Positions 50,501 through 61,404 are shown, numbered from the stretch's first letter. The stretch is 64,000 nucleotides of DNA from Sinonovacula constricta (GCA_007844125.1 CM017561.1:59051715-59115714); one strand, 5' to 3'. The notes: generated by a model not told the origin, from the letters alone. Numbers and translations are program-made.

Positions 50501-53500
50501 TTGAAGTCATCTTCTTTGTGAAGGTATAAGTTTTGGGTGCATGAAAAGTGATGATCTTATGTTTTCCATAAACAATTTAGTAAACAAATCTAAAGGTTGC
50601 AACCTTCTTAGAATTAACACCAAATGGACATTAGTTAATTTTTATTCAGATTATAAAAATACACAGAAAACAGATACAGACTTGCATACTAAAGAATGAG
50701 CTACACACTAACATGCTTGCACTCAGCCCTTGAAGTGTTGATACTTTTTAGTAAGGTCACAGTCATTGTAGTCTTGCTATTTATTTTGTATAAAATTTAG
50801 TTTGCCAGTATCAATTATTTTAATGACATTGCAACATAAAGATTTCAAAGCTTTAATATCTGTATTGGCAAATTTGACACCAGACAAATGCCTTTGATCA
50901 ATTTATTTGCAATTAACACATAACTAAGTGTTGCATCTGGCTAAATTATAGACTGTATATGACTAGTCTGGTGTTATGTTATCTTAATTTTGAGGTACTT
51001 CTTACTGCACATGGCTGCACAAGTTGCTGTGTTGGGTGTGCATAACAGGGTGAAATAGTCGCAGACTTGTAACTCTGATTGCTTGCCTCTCATTGCATGG
51101 GTTCGAGTCCCGATTAGAGCAAAGAATATAATGTGGGAAGTGCCTCCAGCTGACCTGGGGTGCATTGGTGGTTCTACCTATACATTCCTGGGGTCATCCT
51201 TCACCTAATTAGCTATACATTGCTATAATGATGGTAATTGTGTTGCTGCAATGTATTTGTAACAACAAAACAAAACAAAGTTACTTTGTCTAGTCAAATA
51301 ATCTATTCATCTCTTACCCTGCTAAGCATGAATTGATCAGGCTTAGGCCAAACAGTAAAAATTTAGATTGACCAGCTCAAGCCTGGAGCTGTCTGATAAG
51401 GATTTGCACTGCTTGCTGCTGAGTCTCTAGTCATATGTCTTGTTTTCTTTGCATGTAGTTATAAGCAACAAAGCTAAGATTTTATACTGCTTTTTGACAA
51501 ATGGAGCAGGCTAAAGGTTATGTTATATCTTGCCCAGTTAATTTTTATTAAATAATTTTACTGAATATTTAATATAAAGTAAATGACTAGACTTAATGTC
51601 ACACTATTATATCTAGAAAAAAAATGTACTCCAATCTAGGAGAACTTGTTGCCATGGTGATGACATGTGTTGTATTACACTAGATAGGATCTGGTATAAC
51701 ACTAAAGTGTCAATAACAAAATGCCTCATGTGTTAAATTTAAGGAATGATTTTCTTTATTATATTTTGGATAAAATTTAAATGCATGCTGACATTAGGGG
51801 AGTGAAAAAAAATAAGTCAATGTGACAAGATATACATTTCTTTTTTTTTCTTTTTTTTATCACATTCTGAATGTTTTTTTATTAAAGTTCTGACTTAAAA
51901 TTTTAAATTTGCTTCAATATCAAGTTTATTATAAATGTTACTGTAATTAAATAAGCATATATTATGTGCTTGTTAACATAAACATCTATACTTGTACAAT
52001 GTACACATTAATCTTTATCATATGAACTAGTTGTCACAGACTTAAATTATCATCAGTGAAAATTAATTAAAACATGTTTTTCACTTTGACTTTGATGCTT
52101 GTTTCAGTAATTTTCTATAATTACAAACAATTTCAATACCGGAATTATCTCTATCAATGCTATGCATGTAAATTATGTATAAGTGTCTTGAGATTTCTTC
52201 TTACTTTTTTATAAAAAGCAATAGCCTAAAATAAAACTGACTCTAAGAATGCATGCCCATGCTGTTGCATATTCTGGTTTGTCTCCCTTTTATTTAGACA
52301 GCCATAAAAGAGACCTTGTATGTTACATTTGAGGCATTTTGCTTTTGGTGTACACGTAACTTTTTTATGCTTGTATTATTTGTGTGCTACTAACATGTTT
52401 GATGGGTGATGTTTTAATTTTACTGTTTTTAAAGTGACCCTATCAGATTTTACTGTAACATTTATTGAATTCTTCTCTCGTTTTAACAATGAATAAAAAT
52501 TAGTAAACATTACTTATTTATTAAAAAATTCCAAAAAATGTCTCTTTGAATAAGCTTAAAAAATACTGAATTGGTAAAAATGCTACTAATGCTTTCTTTT
52601 TTGTTGTGTTTAGAGGACATTTTTCTTTGTCATATTTATTTCTTTAATCCTGTATTCTTGCACATACTTTTGGTACTGTAGAAACAAAATAACTTCAACA
52701 AATTATTTTTAAACAACTTATTCCTGCCAAATCTTATAGGGTTACCTTTGTGTTTTGTCAACATAGATGTTGTACTACTTATGTGTCTTGTTGAAAAAAA
52801 TATTGTGGTTTTGGTTTTGATCTACATTTCTGTAACATGGTGATATAATAACAATTGGTAAGGGCCTCATTAATTGCAGAAATATATCTCATTTGAGAAT
52901 TTGCTCAAGGTAATATTTTGACTCCTAGCATAATTCTTGCAGGGAGAAAGTGCTACAATTCCTAATTTTTAAACACCATAAGCCTGTCAAATTTTAGGCA
53001 TCACCATATTACAGTGATATATTGTAGATACTTTGTAAGTAAATGTCATGAACTGTCATAGTTTAAGCTTGAACAAAATCTCAGGTGATAAGGATTCCAC
53101 AAGTGGGATTGAGACGATATTTAATCAGTAAGCTCTAGAACTTGATTTATTGGCTAGTAAATTTTAAAATCAGTCAAGTTGTAAATAACTTAAATTCTAA
53201 GCATAGATTATTATCCAAATACATTTTGGATTATCTTTTTTGAAGCTTAATGCCTCAAGGCATCGTTATTTGTTTGTTTGCCACCAGTTACTTAAAAATA
53301 ATTGTTATCACCAGTCAAGGATCCATGTAAGAGTTTATTCTATTTCTTACTTTTTATTTTTTTTTATTTTTCTGTACATTGTAGTTATTGGACTTATTTT
53401 AAAATAATGCATGCAGATTCAGTCACATATATTTTTTTAGATTTTGTCACCTTTTTTTTTTAAATGAAATGGCACATGTTTTTACTCCACTAAAGGAGGT

Positions 53501-54952
53501 CATATAGCAGTCACATTGACTATCTTTTCGTCCATGCACTTGTCTGCACGTTTTGCATTTAATCCCATTTTCATGTCTTAGCGATACCTTCTATATTATA
53601 TTAAGTACTCCAGTCAACTACATCATCTAACAGACATTCACTTGAAGGTGTGTCTCATAGCATGTAAGTTCAACTGTTAAGGTTCAGGGTCACATTCAAG
53701 GTCAAGTTCATATTTAATTACATCTTTGGAGGCATATGTGAAATTTCAATAAAATTCCTTGATCTGATCAAATATACTGTATTGATTGATTTTTGAGAAC
53801 TCTAGATCAATTTATATATATTTATTTTACAGTCTTCTCTCATAACTTGTAGTATTTTATTACTTCTGTTTTTTATACTTAATTGTTTAAGCTATTTTAT
53901 GGTTAATATAGACTTAAGTAGTTAATATGGAAACAATTTAAAATTTATTTCCTCAAATTTGGGTCTCTTTTCAGCAGATGCTACATGTATTTCATATATA
54001 TGTATTACTATATTGTAGTTTTTATTTAACTGTAATGCATGTAGATTTAGTAGGTCACATATATGTTTATTTCTTATTTTCTGACTTTTACTTTTTATTT
54101 GTTTATTTCCTTACTTTTCTTACTTTAATATATATCAATACCTTTTTTCATAACAGTCATACAAACTGCTATGTTTGCTTTTATTTCTAGATTGCATTTC
54201 AAATATTACATGCAAGTGTAGCAAAGAATCATATTTTGAATAAATTTGTCTTCATCCATACATAACTAGTTTATAACTTTACTTTAACTTTTCAATAACA
54301 CTCTTATTACAAGAAGTTCAAAATTAGGACAAGCACAAATTCATCTTGTACACAAATGTACCATATCCTTGTCAAAAATGCATCTCTGCGTGTAAATAAA
54401 GTGACAGTTTTATCTTGTAGTCACATTAGGTAAATAATGAAATAATTAAAATTACATGAATTAAGATTATTAATACATTTTCAGTTGAACATGGTATATA
54501 TATAGAATTAATATGTGTTATTTAAATTATATTTATGAAGCAAATAAATAATTAGTTTTTTTTCATAATTAATTACTTTTTGTTAAGCAAGAAATGTATC
54601 ATTATGTCAAAGACTTATTTAGCATTGTTGTATAAAAAAATTCTATGGAAAGAGTGCTATTTTAATATGCTTTTTAACAATCAAGTCATCATATTAGATT
54701 ACTATATGTTAGTATGTATAATAAATTTTTTTCACTGTTTCAGCCCCTGCAGCACCTCCTCCACCCCCAATGGGAGGCCCTCCTCCTCCCCCGCCTCCTC
54801 CCCCACCCCCGAGTGGAGCTCCTCCCTCTGGAGGCAGTGCCCCACCCCCTCCAGCTGAAGGGCGTGGTGCACTACTCAGCTCCATCGCAGGATTTAAAAA
54901 AGGAGGTCTCAAGAAAGCAGTCACAGTTGACAAGAGTGGGCCAAAAATCTAA
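35437..54952 (+). CDS. PXK: PXK: PX domain-containing kinase-like protein (whole gene, 14 exons)
   Basis: Fourteen exons (listed separately) sum to 1731 nt and 576 residues, close to the vertebrate protein's length. A PX domain (about 17-133) has the phosphoinositide-binding features KRYTDF, LPLPPKKLRGN and AERR. The kinase-like domain (about 160-405) reads HLHSGN where an active kinase has HRDxxxN, and LELDN in place of DFG, so it is a pseudokinase as in other PXKs. A Lys-rich linker, a proline-rich stretch split across exons 13 and 14, and a WH2-like actin-binding motif (about 548-566, RGALLSSIAGFKKGGLKK) follow. The family is known for membrane/endosome association, binding Na,K-ATPase beta subunits, and roles in receptor trafficking. 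All junctions are GT/AG and in frame. Identity is very secure. Confidence 0.95.
35705..36018 (+). mobile_element. SINE family 2, near full length, PXK intron 1
   Basis: Head 'ggttgcgcaatctgtagagc' (tRNA-like), body 'ggttgttccatgactagttgg', 'gactgggttggtatcatgcc' and 'ggacaccatctccagataac', end 'gggacaataaacc'. It makes up about half of PXK intron 1, in sense orientation. Confidence 0.8.
36166..36354 (+). CDS. PXK: PXK exon 2
   Basis: Residues 39-101, PX core: 'EYSVKVQRGFAVDHCWLLQK' then RYTDF, and 'LPLPPKKLRGNFDREFVAER'. Acceptor tttttctag, donor gtatga. Confidence 0.94.
36656..37158 (+). mobile_element. MITE with GGTGGTATCNGACAGTTT ends, copy 1 (PXK intron 2)
   Basis: Left end 'aggttgtatcagacagtttt', right end 'aaactggcagataccacctt', an inverted pair of about 18 bp. 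Internal blocks 'gttgtcacgtggtattcc' and 'gtggctcagatatgaaata' recur in the copy at 63.45 kb. Non-coding. Confidence 0.8.
37349..37445 (+). CDS. PXK: PXK exon 3
   Basis: Residues 102-133 plus one base, 'KYLEEIMKKPIIANSLPVKR' then FLDPDNYSMNFT. End of the PX domain. Acceptor ttctccag, donor gtagcc. Confidence 0.93.
38613..38690 (+). CDS. PXK: PXK exon 4
   Basis: Residues 134-159, 'EIALQHVSMVLRSEKLWDVE' then QPLPDL. Short exon found by homology; acceptor ttcgtcag, donor gtctgt. Confidence 0.92.
39168..39632 (+). mobile_element. Same MITE family, copy 2 (PXK intron 4)
   Basis: Left end 'aggtgttatctgacagtttg', right end 'ccaaactatcggatatcacc'. Shares 'attggggcataat' and 'ggggatttatgcttcact' type blocks with copy 1. 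Same orientation as copy 1, more diverged. Confidence 0.75.
40079..40152 (+). CDS. PXK: PXK exon 5
   Basis: Residues 160-184, 'GWRIRKSYILVKPLSDPKTK' then QILSW, the start of the kinase-like domain. Acceptor ctttgtag, donor gtaagt. Confidence 0.93.
40753..40827 (+). CDS. PXK: PXK exon 6
   Basis: Residues 185-209, 'VEFGPDKYLGEKELSGIMKV' then LENVK. Acceptor gtcctag, donor gtatgt; phase 0. Confidence 0.93.
41391..41634 (+). CDS. PXK: PXK exon 7
   Basis: Residues 210-290 plus one base, 'HPHIQPSVLSTSNENGGLVI' to 'RQILETLKFLHEKGLPY'. Largest exon, containing GTLKDFL and LKKYARPQKV, which are typical of PXK. Acceptor ttggcag, donor gtaagt. Confidence 0.95.
41988..42240 (+). mobile_element. SINE family 1, PXK intron 7
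   Basis: Head 'ggctcacctgtggccaagca', B-box-like 'ggggtcgagttctgg', then 'aacctgcggtgcatcggtgg', 'gtctggggcctaccaccaa' and 'tatgaccataagtttg'. Sense to PXK. Confidence 0.75.
42383..42507 (+). CDS. PXK: PXK exon 8
   Basis: Residues 291-332, 'CHLHSGNIVLDTTGCRLLEL' then DNWLLGLPSFYRQY. Catalytic-loop equivalent without the HRD Asp. The junction codon gives Cys where vertebrates have Gly. Acceptor tgtgcag, donor gtaagt. Confidence 0.94.
42945..43165 (+). mobile_element. SINE family 1, PXK intron 8
   Basis: Degraded head, 'gtgtgggttaaagtcctgat', 'attgcagctgatttgtggtg', 'ggagtcttcctccac' and 'attataaccatgactttgtc'. Sense to PXK. Confidence 0.7.
43594..43711 (+). CDS. PXK: PXK exon 9
   Basis: Residues 333-371 plus one base, 'TTEMFDVYSLGHVIFEMAFG' then RPLQTESCDEFPAQCDATL. 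Corresponds to kinase subdomain IX. Acceptor tggccag, donor gtaagt. Confidence 0.93.
44131..44209 (+). CDS. PXK: PXK exon 10
   Basis: Residues 372-397 plus two bases, 'RSVLESILTTEACKNGLPSV' then ESLLTH. Acceptor ttcactcag, donor gtgagt. Confidence 0.93.
44363..44534. mobile_element. CCAAT hairpin element with a SINE in its loop (PXK intron 10)
   Basis: Left arm 'gattggttggatttaa' and right arm 'ttgaaaaccaaccaatag' belong to the hairpin family, but the loop is replaced by a truncated SINE family 1 (about 44,390-44,502, 'tagcatagtggtaggg', 'atgggttcaagtcccat'). The order of events is readable: hairpin first, SINE second. Confidence 0.6.
45125..45305 (+). mobile_element. SINE family 1, 5'-truncated, PXK intron 10
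   Basis: 'aactcctcagccccttatc', 'ggaggtcttccagctgacc', 'ggttctaatctggggttttc' and 'tgtgtctctgtgatgc'. It ends 20 bp before exon 11 and so sits very close to the acceptor. Sense to PXK. Confidence 0.7.
45325..45454 (+). CDS. PXK: PXK exon 11
   Basis: Residues 398-441, 'FFADTKLPPPSEKPSLKIPT' then KLKEPLKKAKEDFEKRLKDDQKV. End of the kinase-like domain and start of the Lys-rich helix. Acceptor tttttcag; donor gtacgt, chosen so that exon 12 stays in frame. Confidence 0.9.
45750..46620 (+). repeat. Array of 3' splice-site-like units, PXK intron 11
   Basis: About 23 copies of TTTTCTAGATATA or close variants, joined by 'aagcataatgtcttg'. Basic unit about 28-30 bp, and a higher-order unit of about 187 bp that is duplicated (compare 46,052 and 46,239). 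Each copy has a pyrimidine run followed by TAG. The true exon 12 acceptor (aatttctag then atatataaaaag at 46,763) has the same form. Confidence 0.85.
46763..46846 (+). CDS. PXK: PXK exon 12
   Basis: Residues 442-469, 'IYKKKRMSKAKEYHMSEDKK' then KERRISKK. The acceptor aatttctag and the first bases of this exon (atatataaaaag) look like one more unit of the repeat array in the preceding intron. Donor gtagga. Confidence 0.88.
47413..47527 (+). CDS. PXK: PXK exon 13
   Basis: Residues 470-507 plus one base, 'KALESQGAQEVNSDTSSATA' then a Thr/Pro-rich stretch ending in nine consecutive Pro. Acceptor ttattgcag, donor gtaggt. Confidence 0.88.
47758..47985 (+). mobile_element. SINE family 1, near full length, PXK intron 13
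   Basis: Head 'gggggcacccatggcgtagc', 'gtgagtttagatgccattag', 'ggtctgattgacatgtggt', 'gtccggggccttgcttcacc' and 'caataatgatcataattg'. Sense to PXK. Confidence 0.75.
48554..48640. repeat. Foldback element related to the 91-bp satellite
   Basis: 'agatagtgcagatccag' pairs imperfectly with 'gatcaggatctacactattt'. Contains 'agcttcctgctgggaac', like the satellite's cagcttccagtaggga. In PXK intron 13. Confidence 0.6.
48795..48965 (+). mobile_element. SINE family 1, degraded, PXK intron 13
   Basis: 'agtcaagtggatagaatcgc', 'actgcatagtctgaatccc', 'aagctgacctttg' and 'gttgtgtcaccataatgac'. Old copy in sense orientation. Confidence 0.5.
49240..49440 (+). mobile_element. SINE family 1, PXK intron 13
   Basis: 'tgtgggattgtggtagaaat', 'gtgtgttccagtcgactcag', 'atgccttccagctgatc' and 'attgctataatgaccataat'. 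Sense to PXK. Confidence 0.65.
51035..51285 (+). mobile_element. SINE family 1, near full length, PXK intron 13
   Basis: 'gggtgaaatagtcgcagac', 'gcatgggttcgagtcccgat', 'gcctccagctgacctggggt', 'tggtggttctacctatac', 'tggggtcatccttcacc' and 'tgtgttgctgcaatgtatt'. Sense to PXK. Confidence 0.8.
51340..51425. repeat. Foldback element related to the 91-bp satellite
   Basis: 'aaatttagattgaccagctc' pairs with 'gagctgtctgataaggatttg' across a short loop, and 'cactgcttgctgctgagtct' resembles the family flank. PXK intron 13. Confidence 0.5.
51430..54743. other. Distal part of PXK intron 13
   Basis: AT-rich intronic sequence with T-runs. A repeat fragment at about 53,480-53,760 ('ctccactaaaggaggtcat', 'ggttcagggtcacattcaag') resembles dispersed mollusc repeats. 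No exon supported. Confidence 0.4.
54744..54952 (+). CDS. PXK: PXK exon 14 (terminal coding)
   Basis: Residues 508-576 and TAA. Polyproline (11 consecutive Pro after MGG), then the WH2-like 'RGALLSSIAGFKKGGLKKAV' and C-terminus DKSGPKI, matching vertebrate PXK ends. Acceptor ctgtttcag. It follows a 7.2-kb intron. Confidence 0.93.
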
Positions 54953-55180
54953 AAAAGCTGACAATTTTAAACCATGGATTTTAAGACTTTTTGTTTTATT
55001 CCTGATATTTGAGAAAAATTTGTGTCCCCAGGTATAGTTTCAGATTGTTATGGCCTGGTGTTGGAAAAACCATGTGTAACTGTAACAGCATTGATAATTT
55101 TATTCCTCAAGCTTTATGGCTTTTGGAAATAATTTGGTCTAAGAAGTATGGAACCAAATTTAACCATTAAAGAATTTTGG

Positions 55181-55186
55181 AATAAA
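55181..55186 (+). terminator. Candidate poly(A) signal of PXK
   Basis: AATAAA 228 bp after the stop codon, with a second at 55,226-55,231. Either could end the transcript; later sites are also possible. Confidence 0.35.
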
Positions 55187-57627
55187 ATTTAGTGTTGGTA
55201 TTTTTAGTACAAAATTTAGTTCAAGAATAAATGTGCAATATAATTTTATGCCTGACATTTTATGGCTATAGAAAAATGGACAAATTTGATTATTCAACAT
55301 TTAAGGATGTATGAATTATATGAATGACTAAGTTAAATTCTGGGACAACTTTGAAGAATGAATGGACTATTTACCTATATGCTTACACTATGGCTTTTTG
55401 TCTTGACAAAAGTATGCACAAAAACGAGGGAATGGATCAATCAATGTCCCAAATTTAAGGGACATTTTGTTTTCCTATAAGCAAAGCCAATACCTATATA
55501 AAACAATAACGATTGCTTCAGATTGCAGGGCCTATAGGTTTGACAAGTTTAGAGCCTAATTGCTTAGACATAAGTGACAGAATGACTGTCCAATTAGAAA
55601 TTAATTAAGGAGACGATGATAGTTGAGACCCAAACCTGCAGTTTTTCTAGTCACTGGATTGACTTTGAGTGCTGTATGTCTCTTGAGTAAATATGAATAT
55701 GATGATGTTTATTTTATATTGCATTGAAATATTCATGTTTCATACATAAAGTGAATGAATGCCAGTCTCATGGCTGTTGTTTGTTATTGCTCTTGTATTT
55801 TCAATGCATTAAAATGCTCATGCATATTGGAAGAATGCCTTCACAGTCTTTGAGAGATGTTTATTAGTGTTTGACCTGTTTAAGTTTTCTGTTATTGTAT
55901 TTTTGTCAACCAATATTATTAAACTGTGTGTAGATAAGAAATTGTGTTTATTAGAGATATCAATTGTAACTCAAGATTATCATTGTAAATAACATGTAAT
56001 ATGATTGACACTCTTATACTTATATTATTATGTAACACATATTTTGAATAGATGGTCTGCAGTTGTTAGCAAGTCTGTTTTGTAACACACTCATTGATTG
56101 GTTTGTCAGTGCTTTTATGTATATCAGATTTGTTTGACTCAATTTGATTGGTTGGTCTGCAGCTGTATGCAAATTAATTTTGTAACCCTCATTATCATCA
56201 GGTAATCTGCAGTGGTTAAATCAAACCAATTTTGTATTTTTTCCCCAAATTGCAAAAACTTGTCTATTCACTGTTTTACTTGCTTTTTATCTATATTTTT
56301 TTAACATAACTGATAAATTTCTGCAGAGCAAGGGATTAATATGTATATATGGATTTGCTTTTCATATAAACAAATATTGAAACATTGTTTTTAGCTATGT
56401 GGATGCCTTTCTGTTATGTTTTATGCCCTCATAGCTAGACTTTATGCAATAGCCCCACAGGTTGACATGTGCTTGGTATGGTTGCTTGCTAAAACTTTAT
56501 ATCTTGCATATATACACATATATCCCCACGCACATATAGAACTTAAAACAGGCATATTTAACTGTCACAGGGTTGGCATGTCTTTATAAGTACAATACCT
56601 TGAGTTAGTTTCCTACTTAAAATGTTTTATTTGTTTTATGTTTATATACATAACTTTTAGCATACATTTGCTATATTTTATAAAGTGTATTATATTGAAA
56701 AGTAATGAAGGTACCAGTATAAACATTTGTTTAAAGATTTTCAAATTCTGATTGTACTTTCCCAACTTTTACCATTTTAACAGGGTCCGATTTTAAGATA
56801 TAGTTATTATGCAATATGATAATATTGATATGACGAATATTATATATCATGTTTATATAAAATCATGTTTTAGCCAAACCTTAGCTAATGTGCCATATAA
56901 AACATACTGACTATGTATCAAACCAGCATATTACCACCAAACATACAGTGGGATTTTAATTTTTTTATAAGCACCTAGCAACAGTAACTAATGGGGCATT
57001 AAAACAATATAAACTCATTATTGGGCAGAAATGATGAATGCTTTATGCAGAACTAGAAAGATAAGGTCATAATTTACATATCTTACAGTTATTTTTAAGT
57101 ATCCATTCTTCAGACATTTTTTTTTGAAGTCATAAATATCTCCATATGCTAGTAGCGTTAGACTCTTTGCAAGGGTCAAATACAATTGTGTTACATTTTA
57201 TGAATTTAATTATGTACCAAAGTCTTGTTTGTAAGTTGTATGTTTTCAATGGGTCCTTCACTATTTTAGAATTATACATTGAAATAGGTATACATTTATC
57301 TTGTATTAGGTTAGGTTTTAAATGGTGGGGTAATGTTATGCTATTTTTTTGTTTACACTCATGTTAAGGTTAACTTTTTGTAAGGTAATACTTCTGGTTT
57401 AATTTTATTTTTATTTTTTACTTACAATTTTGTTTTATTTTTGAATGAATATAAGAGAGGAATTTCCTAGCATGTTAGCTGCTAATTCTTATGATGGCCT
57501 CTCCAAAAAATGTTGTAAACTGTATTATTAAGCATGTCAGTCTGATCTCTTTTATGCAGCCAGGACACTGGTGGTCTAGTTCAACTCTTTCTGAAAATAC
57601 AAAACCATTTTATCAATATAAACCAAA

Positions 57628-57905
57628 CCTGGTGGTGAAATAGGTAGAGCATAGACTTCAAATGTGGAAGGGCCAGTGTTTCAATGCCAGCCATGACACA
57701 CCCACTTTGTTCAAAATGACTGTGGCATAGCATCCATAATCAATTAAAAGGGTAGTTTCACGATTGGTCAACTGGATGTCTAAATAATATACCTCAGTGT
57801 GGTATCATGGCAAGTGTTCAGGTCAGGTCATGTCAGGCAGCACTACATCTCCTCCAAGTGGGCATTTTCTCCAGATAACTGACTGATTTTTTATGGGACT
57901 TAAAG
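57628..57905 (+). mobile_element. SINE family 2
   Basis: 'cctggtggtgaaataggtag', 'agggtagtttcacgattgg', 'tgtggtatcatggcaagtg' and 'ttttctccagataactgac'. Same block order as at 35,705. Confidence 0.7.
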
Positions 57906-59402
57906 TGTTACATGTACAAAAAACACAATCCGTATAAAAATCAAAATCATACTATCACCTTTAATCTATTAATAACATTTTTATCTGTTTTGTGTCTGTT
58001 TTAACCTTTTTACTACCTAGAGCGAAGGAAATTTCTGTCACATTTTAGCCTTCCCAAAAATCTGTTGATACAGGTATATAGTAATAAAGAATGCTGGCAT
58101 ACTGCAAGGCTATTTGATCAGTAAATGATATGTTTTTTCATTACCTACCAACAATTAAGAGCATAGGCATACCACACTGTGTTGAACTTTCAGCTGCTGT
58201 GAGTAGCCCGAGAGGACGTGGGTATGAACCCCAGTGGCAGTACAGAATGTATATGAAGCATAGCAAGCCATGTTATCTAAGTAGTATATGAAGTATAGAC
58301 CAATTAAAGTTTTGATGAGTTTCATTTGAGGTATGCCAATTTTCCCTTATTTACCCTCGGTATGTAGCTGCATATAGAGCTTGGTTGTGAAAAGGTCAAT
58401 TTTGTCCTTCACAATACATGTACCCTGTTTTCTTTAAATTTGTGGAATTGTAAAATTAATAATGCTCTTCAAGCAGTAAGAACTCCTTCACATTTTAGAC
58501 CATCAAACTGCACTTGTATCATGTGTAAAAAGTTGTTATAAACTGTGCAGTAATTTGCCAGAGTAAATACAGTGTTTGAAATAACATAAACTTAACTATG
58601 AATTTTATGTACAAGTGTGTTTCTCCAGGTTGTCTTAAAGTTTATTAGTCAATTGTTTGGGTAGAATTTTGACACATAAAACTAAACAATCTGCACTTCT
58701 TCCGTATTTAGATCAAGCTAATCAGCATATTGTTTATGATTGACATAATATATGCCTGATAAAGTTGATTGCATTTCAGAGATGTACCAGGTTTCTGAGC
58801 AGAAAATGGCCAAAGTTAATTGAAAAGCATTCCAATGCTTTTGATTCTTTCATCACAACACATTCTTTTTAAGACATCAGATTCACAGATAGTCTAGTGA
58901 TTAGATGTAATTTTTTTATTTAGTATTCATCGAAATTCAACAAAGTTTCTACTTTATTGTGTAAATTATTTAGAAAGGATTTAATACATATGTTTGTTAC
59001 ATCTAAATTTCAATTCACTGATGTATTAAAAAAATTATCATTTTGAATCATCAAAAACATGCAAAAATGCATCTCTGAAATAAAAAAGCAGCCATTGATG
59101 TATTGATTCTGCATGATTAACATTTGAAAGAAAAATACCCAACCCCCATCAAAGTTGGAATCTAGATCTATTCATGCAAGACACACAAGTTGTTTGTTTT
59201 ACTTAAGATTCTGTTGACACTATGATAAAAAATCCCAACTACCTGTATAAAGTCGACAGCTGATAATAGATGTTTGTTTAAACATATCTGCTCTAAATAT
59301 ATCTATGTATGTGTGCAATATGCATATCTTTGTTGTCGGTTCAGGAACGAAATAATCAAAATCTATGACCACTAAAACAATTTTTTTATACTTGCGAACT
59401 TT

Positions 59403-59495
59403 CGCTAAGGCCAAAGTGGGAGATTTTCATATAAATGAAGAAGGAAGTTATCTGTTTCCAAGTAGGGAGAGTTCTGAAAATGTGTAAAACACCTT
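59403..59495. repeat. Dispersed repeat shared with 19.0 kb (reverse)
   Basis: 'ggccaaagtgggagattttc', 'aagttatctgtttccaagta' and 'gggagagttctg' form the reverse complement of the block at 19,064-19,180. Confidence 0.6.
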
Positions 59496-59764
59496 TACTT
59501 TCGAGTTTTTATGTATGATGTCTGGCTAACTTTCAACCCAATACACCAGCAAAGCAAAATAAACCAAATGGGTGGTTTGAAGGACAATTTAACCAGAAAG
59601 GCTCCATTATAAGAATTCATATATTTAGTATAGAAAAAAAGGGGTTTTGTATTTAAGGATTGTATTTTATTAGGCTAGTACGATTCTGTCGCATAGAATG
59701 TTATAGAAATTATAACTTTGAGGTTATTCACTCACAGCTTAAGGCAAATGTAACAAGTTATATA

Positions 59765-60058
59765 CTGAACCTGGTAGTGCAGTGGGTAGAGTGTCAGCTC
59801 CAGGTATAAAGGCACCAGGTTTGAACCCAGGCTAGGACATACCAAAGTTGTAGGTAGAAATCTTGCTCCTTTGCAAACACTCAAGCAATTATAAGGGTAG
59901 TTCCATGACTTGTTGGCCCAGTGTCAGTATAATGTGACTGGGTGTGGTATTGTGCTAGGTGTTCACAACATGCTATACACATTGAAGGCATATCTGATTC
60001 AAGTGGACACCGTCTCCAGATAACTGAAATACAGTGGAACAATAAACCAGATATACAA
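59765..60058 (+). mobile_element. SINE family 2, near full length
   Basis: Head 'ctggtagtgcagtgggtag', B-box-like 'aggtttgaacccaggc', 'agggtagttccatgacttg', 'gactgggtgtggtattgtg', 'ggacaccgtctccagataac' and 'aacaataaacc'. Confidence 0.8.
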
Positions 60059-60078
60059 GTTATATTACTTAAGAATTA

Positions 60079-60158
60079 ACAGCATATAGTGCAGATCCTG
60101 ATCAGACAGCTCCTAGGAGAAAATGGCTGATTTCAATCTACAGTTTTTGCTTTAGGCC
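60079..60158. repeat. Foldback element related to the 91-bp satellite
   Basis: 'atatagtgcagatcctgatc' and agacagctcc, then an inverted arm 'ggctgatttcaatctacag'. Closest single-copy relative of the satellite arm in the window. Confidence 0.6.
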
Positions 60159-61404
60159 TATCAATTTATATTTAGCAAACTTTTTTAAGAAAAAATATTT
60201 CGATGTTTTAAAAAATATTAGTAGTATGCTTGTGAACTGGTTCCTATATTATCATTATAACACAACATCTTTAATAATTGCCATTTGTCATTGTTTTTAA
60301 GGCTGGGTGGGTGGCTGGCGGTCCAAAGAAATAATTTCTAGAGAAAGGAAAATTTTTTTTATTCATAAAGAATACATTAATGTATATTTTACTTCATAAG
60401 AAATTGTACCAATGTTCAGAGTATGCCAAAATGGTTGTGATGTTGACTTGTAAAGTCTGACGTGTTACTGCGTGTCCTTGTTTTATAATTGTTTCTTTAG
60501 TTAGTGAAATCCACACAAATAATGTCACAAAATTGACTCTACCAGGCTAATTTTGTGGTGTGGTGTATCACCTTGCCATTTCAACCCTTTGATTCACTGT
60601 ATTTATGTATGATTTTGGCAATACATCTAATTGTGTTGATTTACTTAGGTACATTTTAAACTGTTATTTAAATATATGTATGTTTGGCATAAACTTATAG
60701 AGCCAAGGCTTAACTAGTCTATGAAAAAAAATCCACCTTCATCTGAAGATAAGAGGTATACTTTTGTATGCATCACATTGCAAAGGAATCAAATTGAATA
60801 TACATAAATAAAAGGGTCCATTGTCAATCCGGACTGATGCTAACTTGTTAATAATTTCTTTTGCTGCTTGTTAATGGAATGTCCATTGTAAAAGACTTTG
60901 TTTTGCTTTAAAAGAGATAAAAGGATTTTAATAAATGTATGTTCAACTTAAAATAATAGATTTAAGACTGAGGCAGTCGGCTGAACCAGTCTGCCCATAA
61001 ACCCTTTGTCGTGCAGATTCTGCTAATGATTGTGAATGGTTTGTAAAGGCATAAAATGGCATATACATGCAGGAACGGGTTAAGTGGGCACTAGCATTTG
61101 GGGTGCAATGTAATATGTTTGGTTTGCCTATTATAGGCAATCTATTTGTCAATATTACCTGGCCCCACTTGAGAAACATTTTTCAGTTGATCAAATCAAG
61201 AGATTACAATGAAGTCTTCATACTTAAAGTAAAATATTGCTTATGCTTGAACAAGGCCTTACCTGATACATGTTGGAGCAAGTAGGGCCAGTGCACAATT
61301 GATTTTTTAGTCCATACAAATCGATGTAAACTTGTCAAGCATTTTATTTGTTTTATTTGTTCCAGGTCTGTTTATACTTGTGTCCCTTTTTTTAGTCCAT
61401 CAAG

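Noticed and set aside
54709..54933. Gly-rich frame antisense to PXK exon 14
   Set aside because: It is the reverse of the polyproline codons, so it is a shadow of a secure exon.
60943..61285. Overlapping frames on both strands
   Set aside because: No splice sites, motifs or homology; typical chance frames in slightly less AT-rich sequence.
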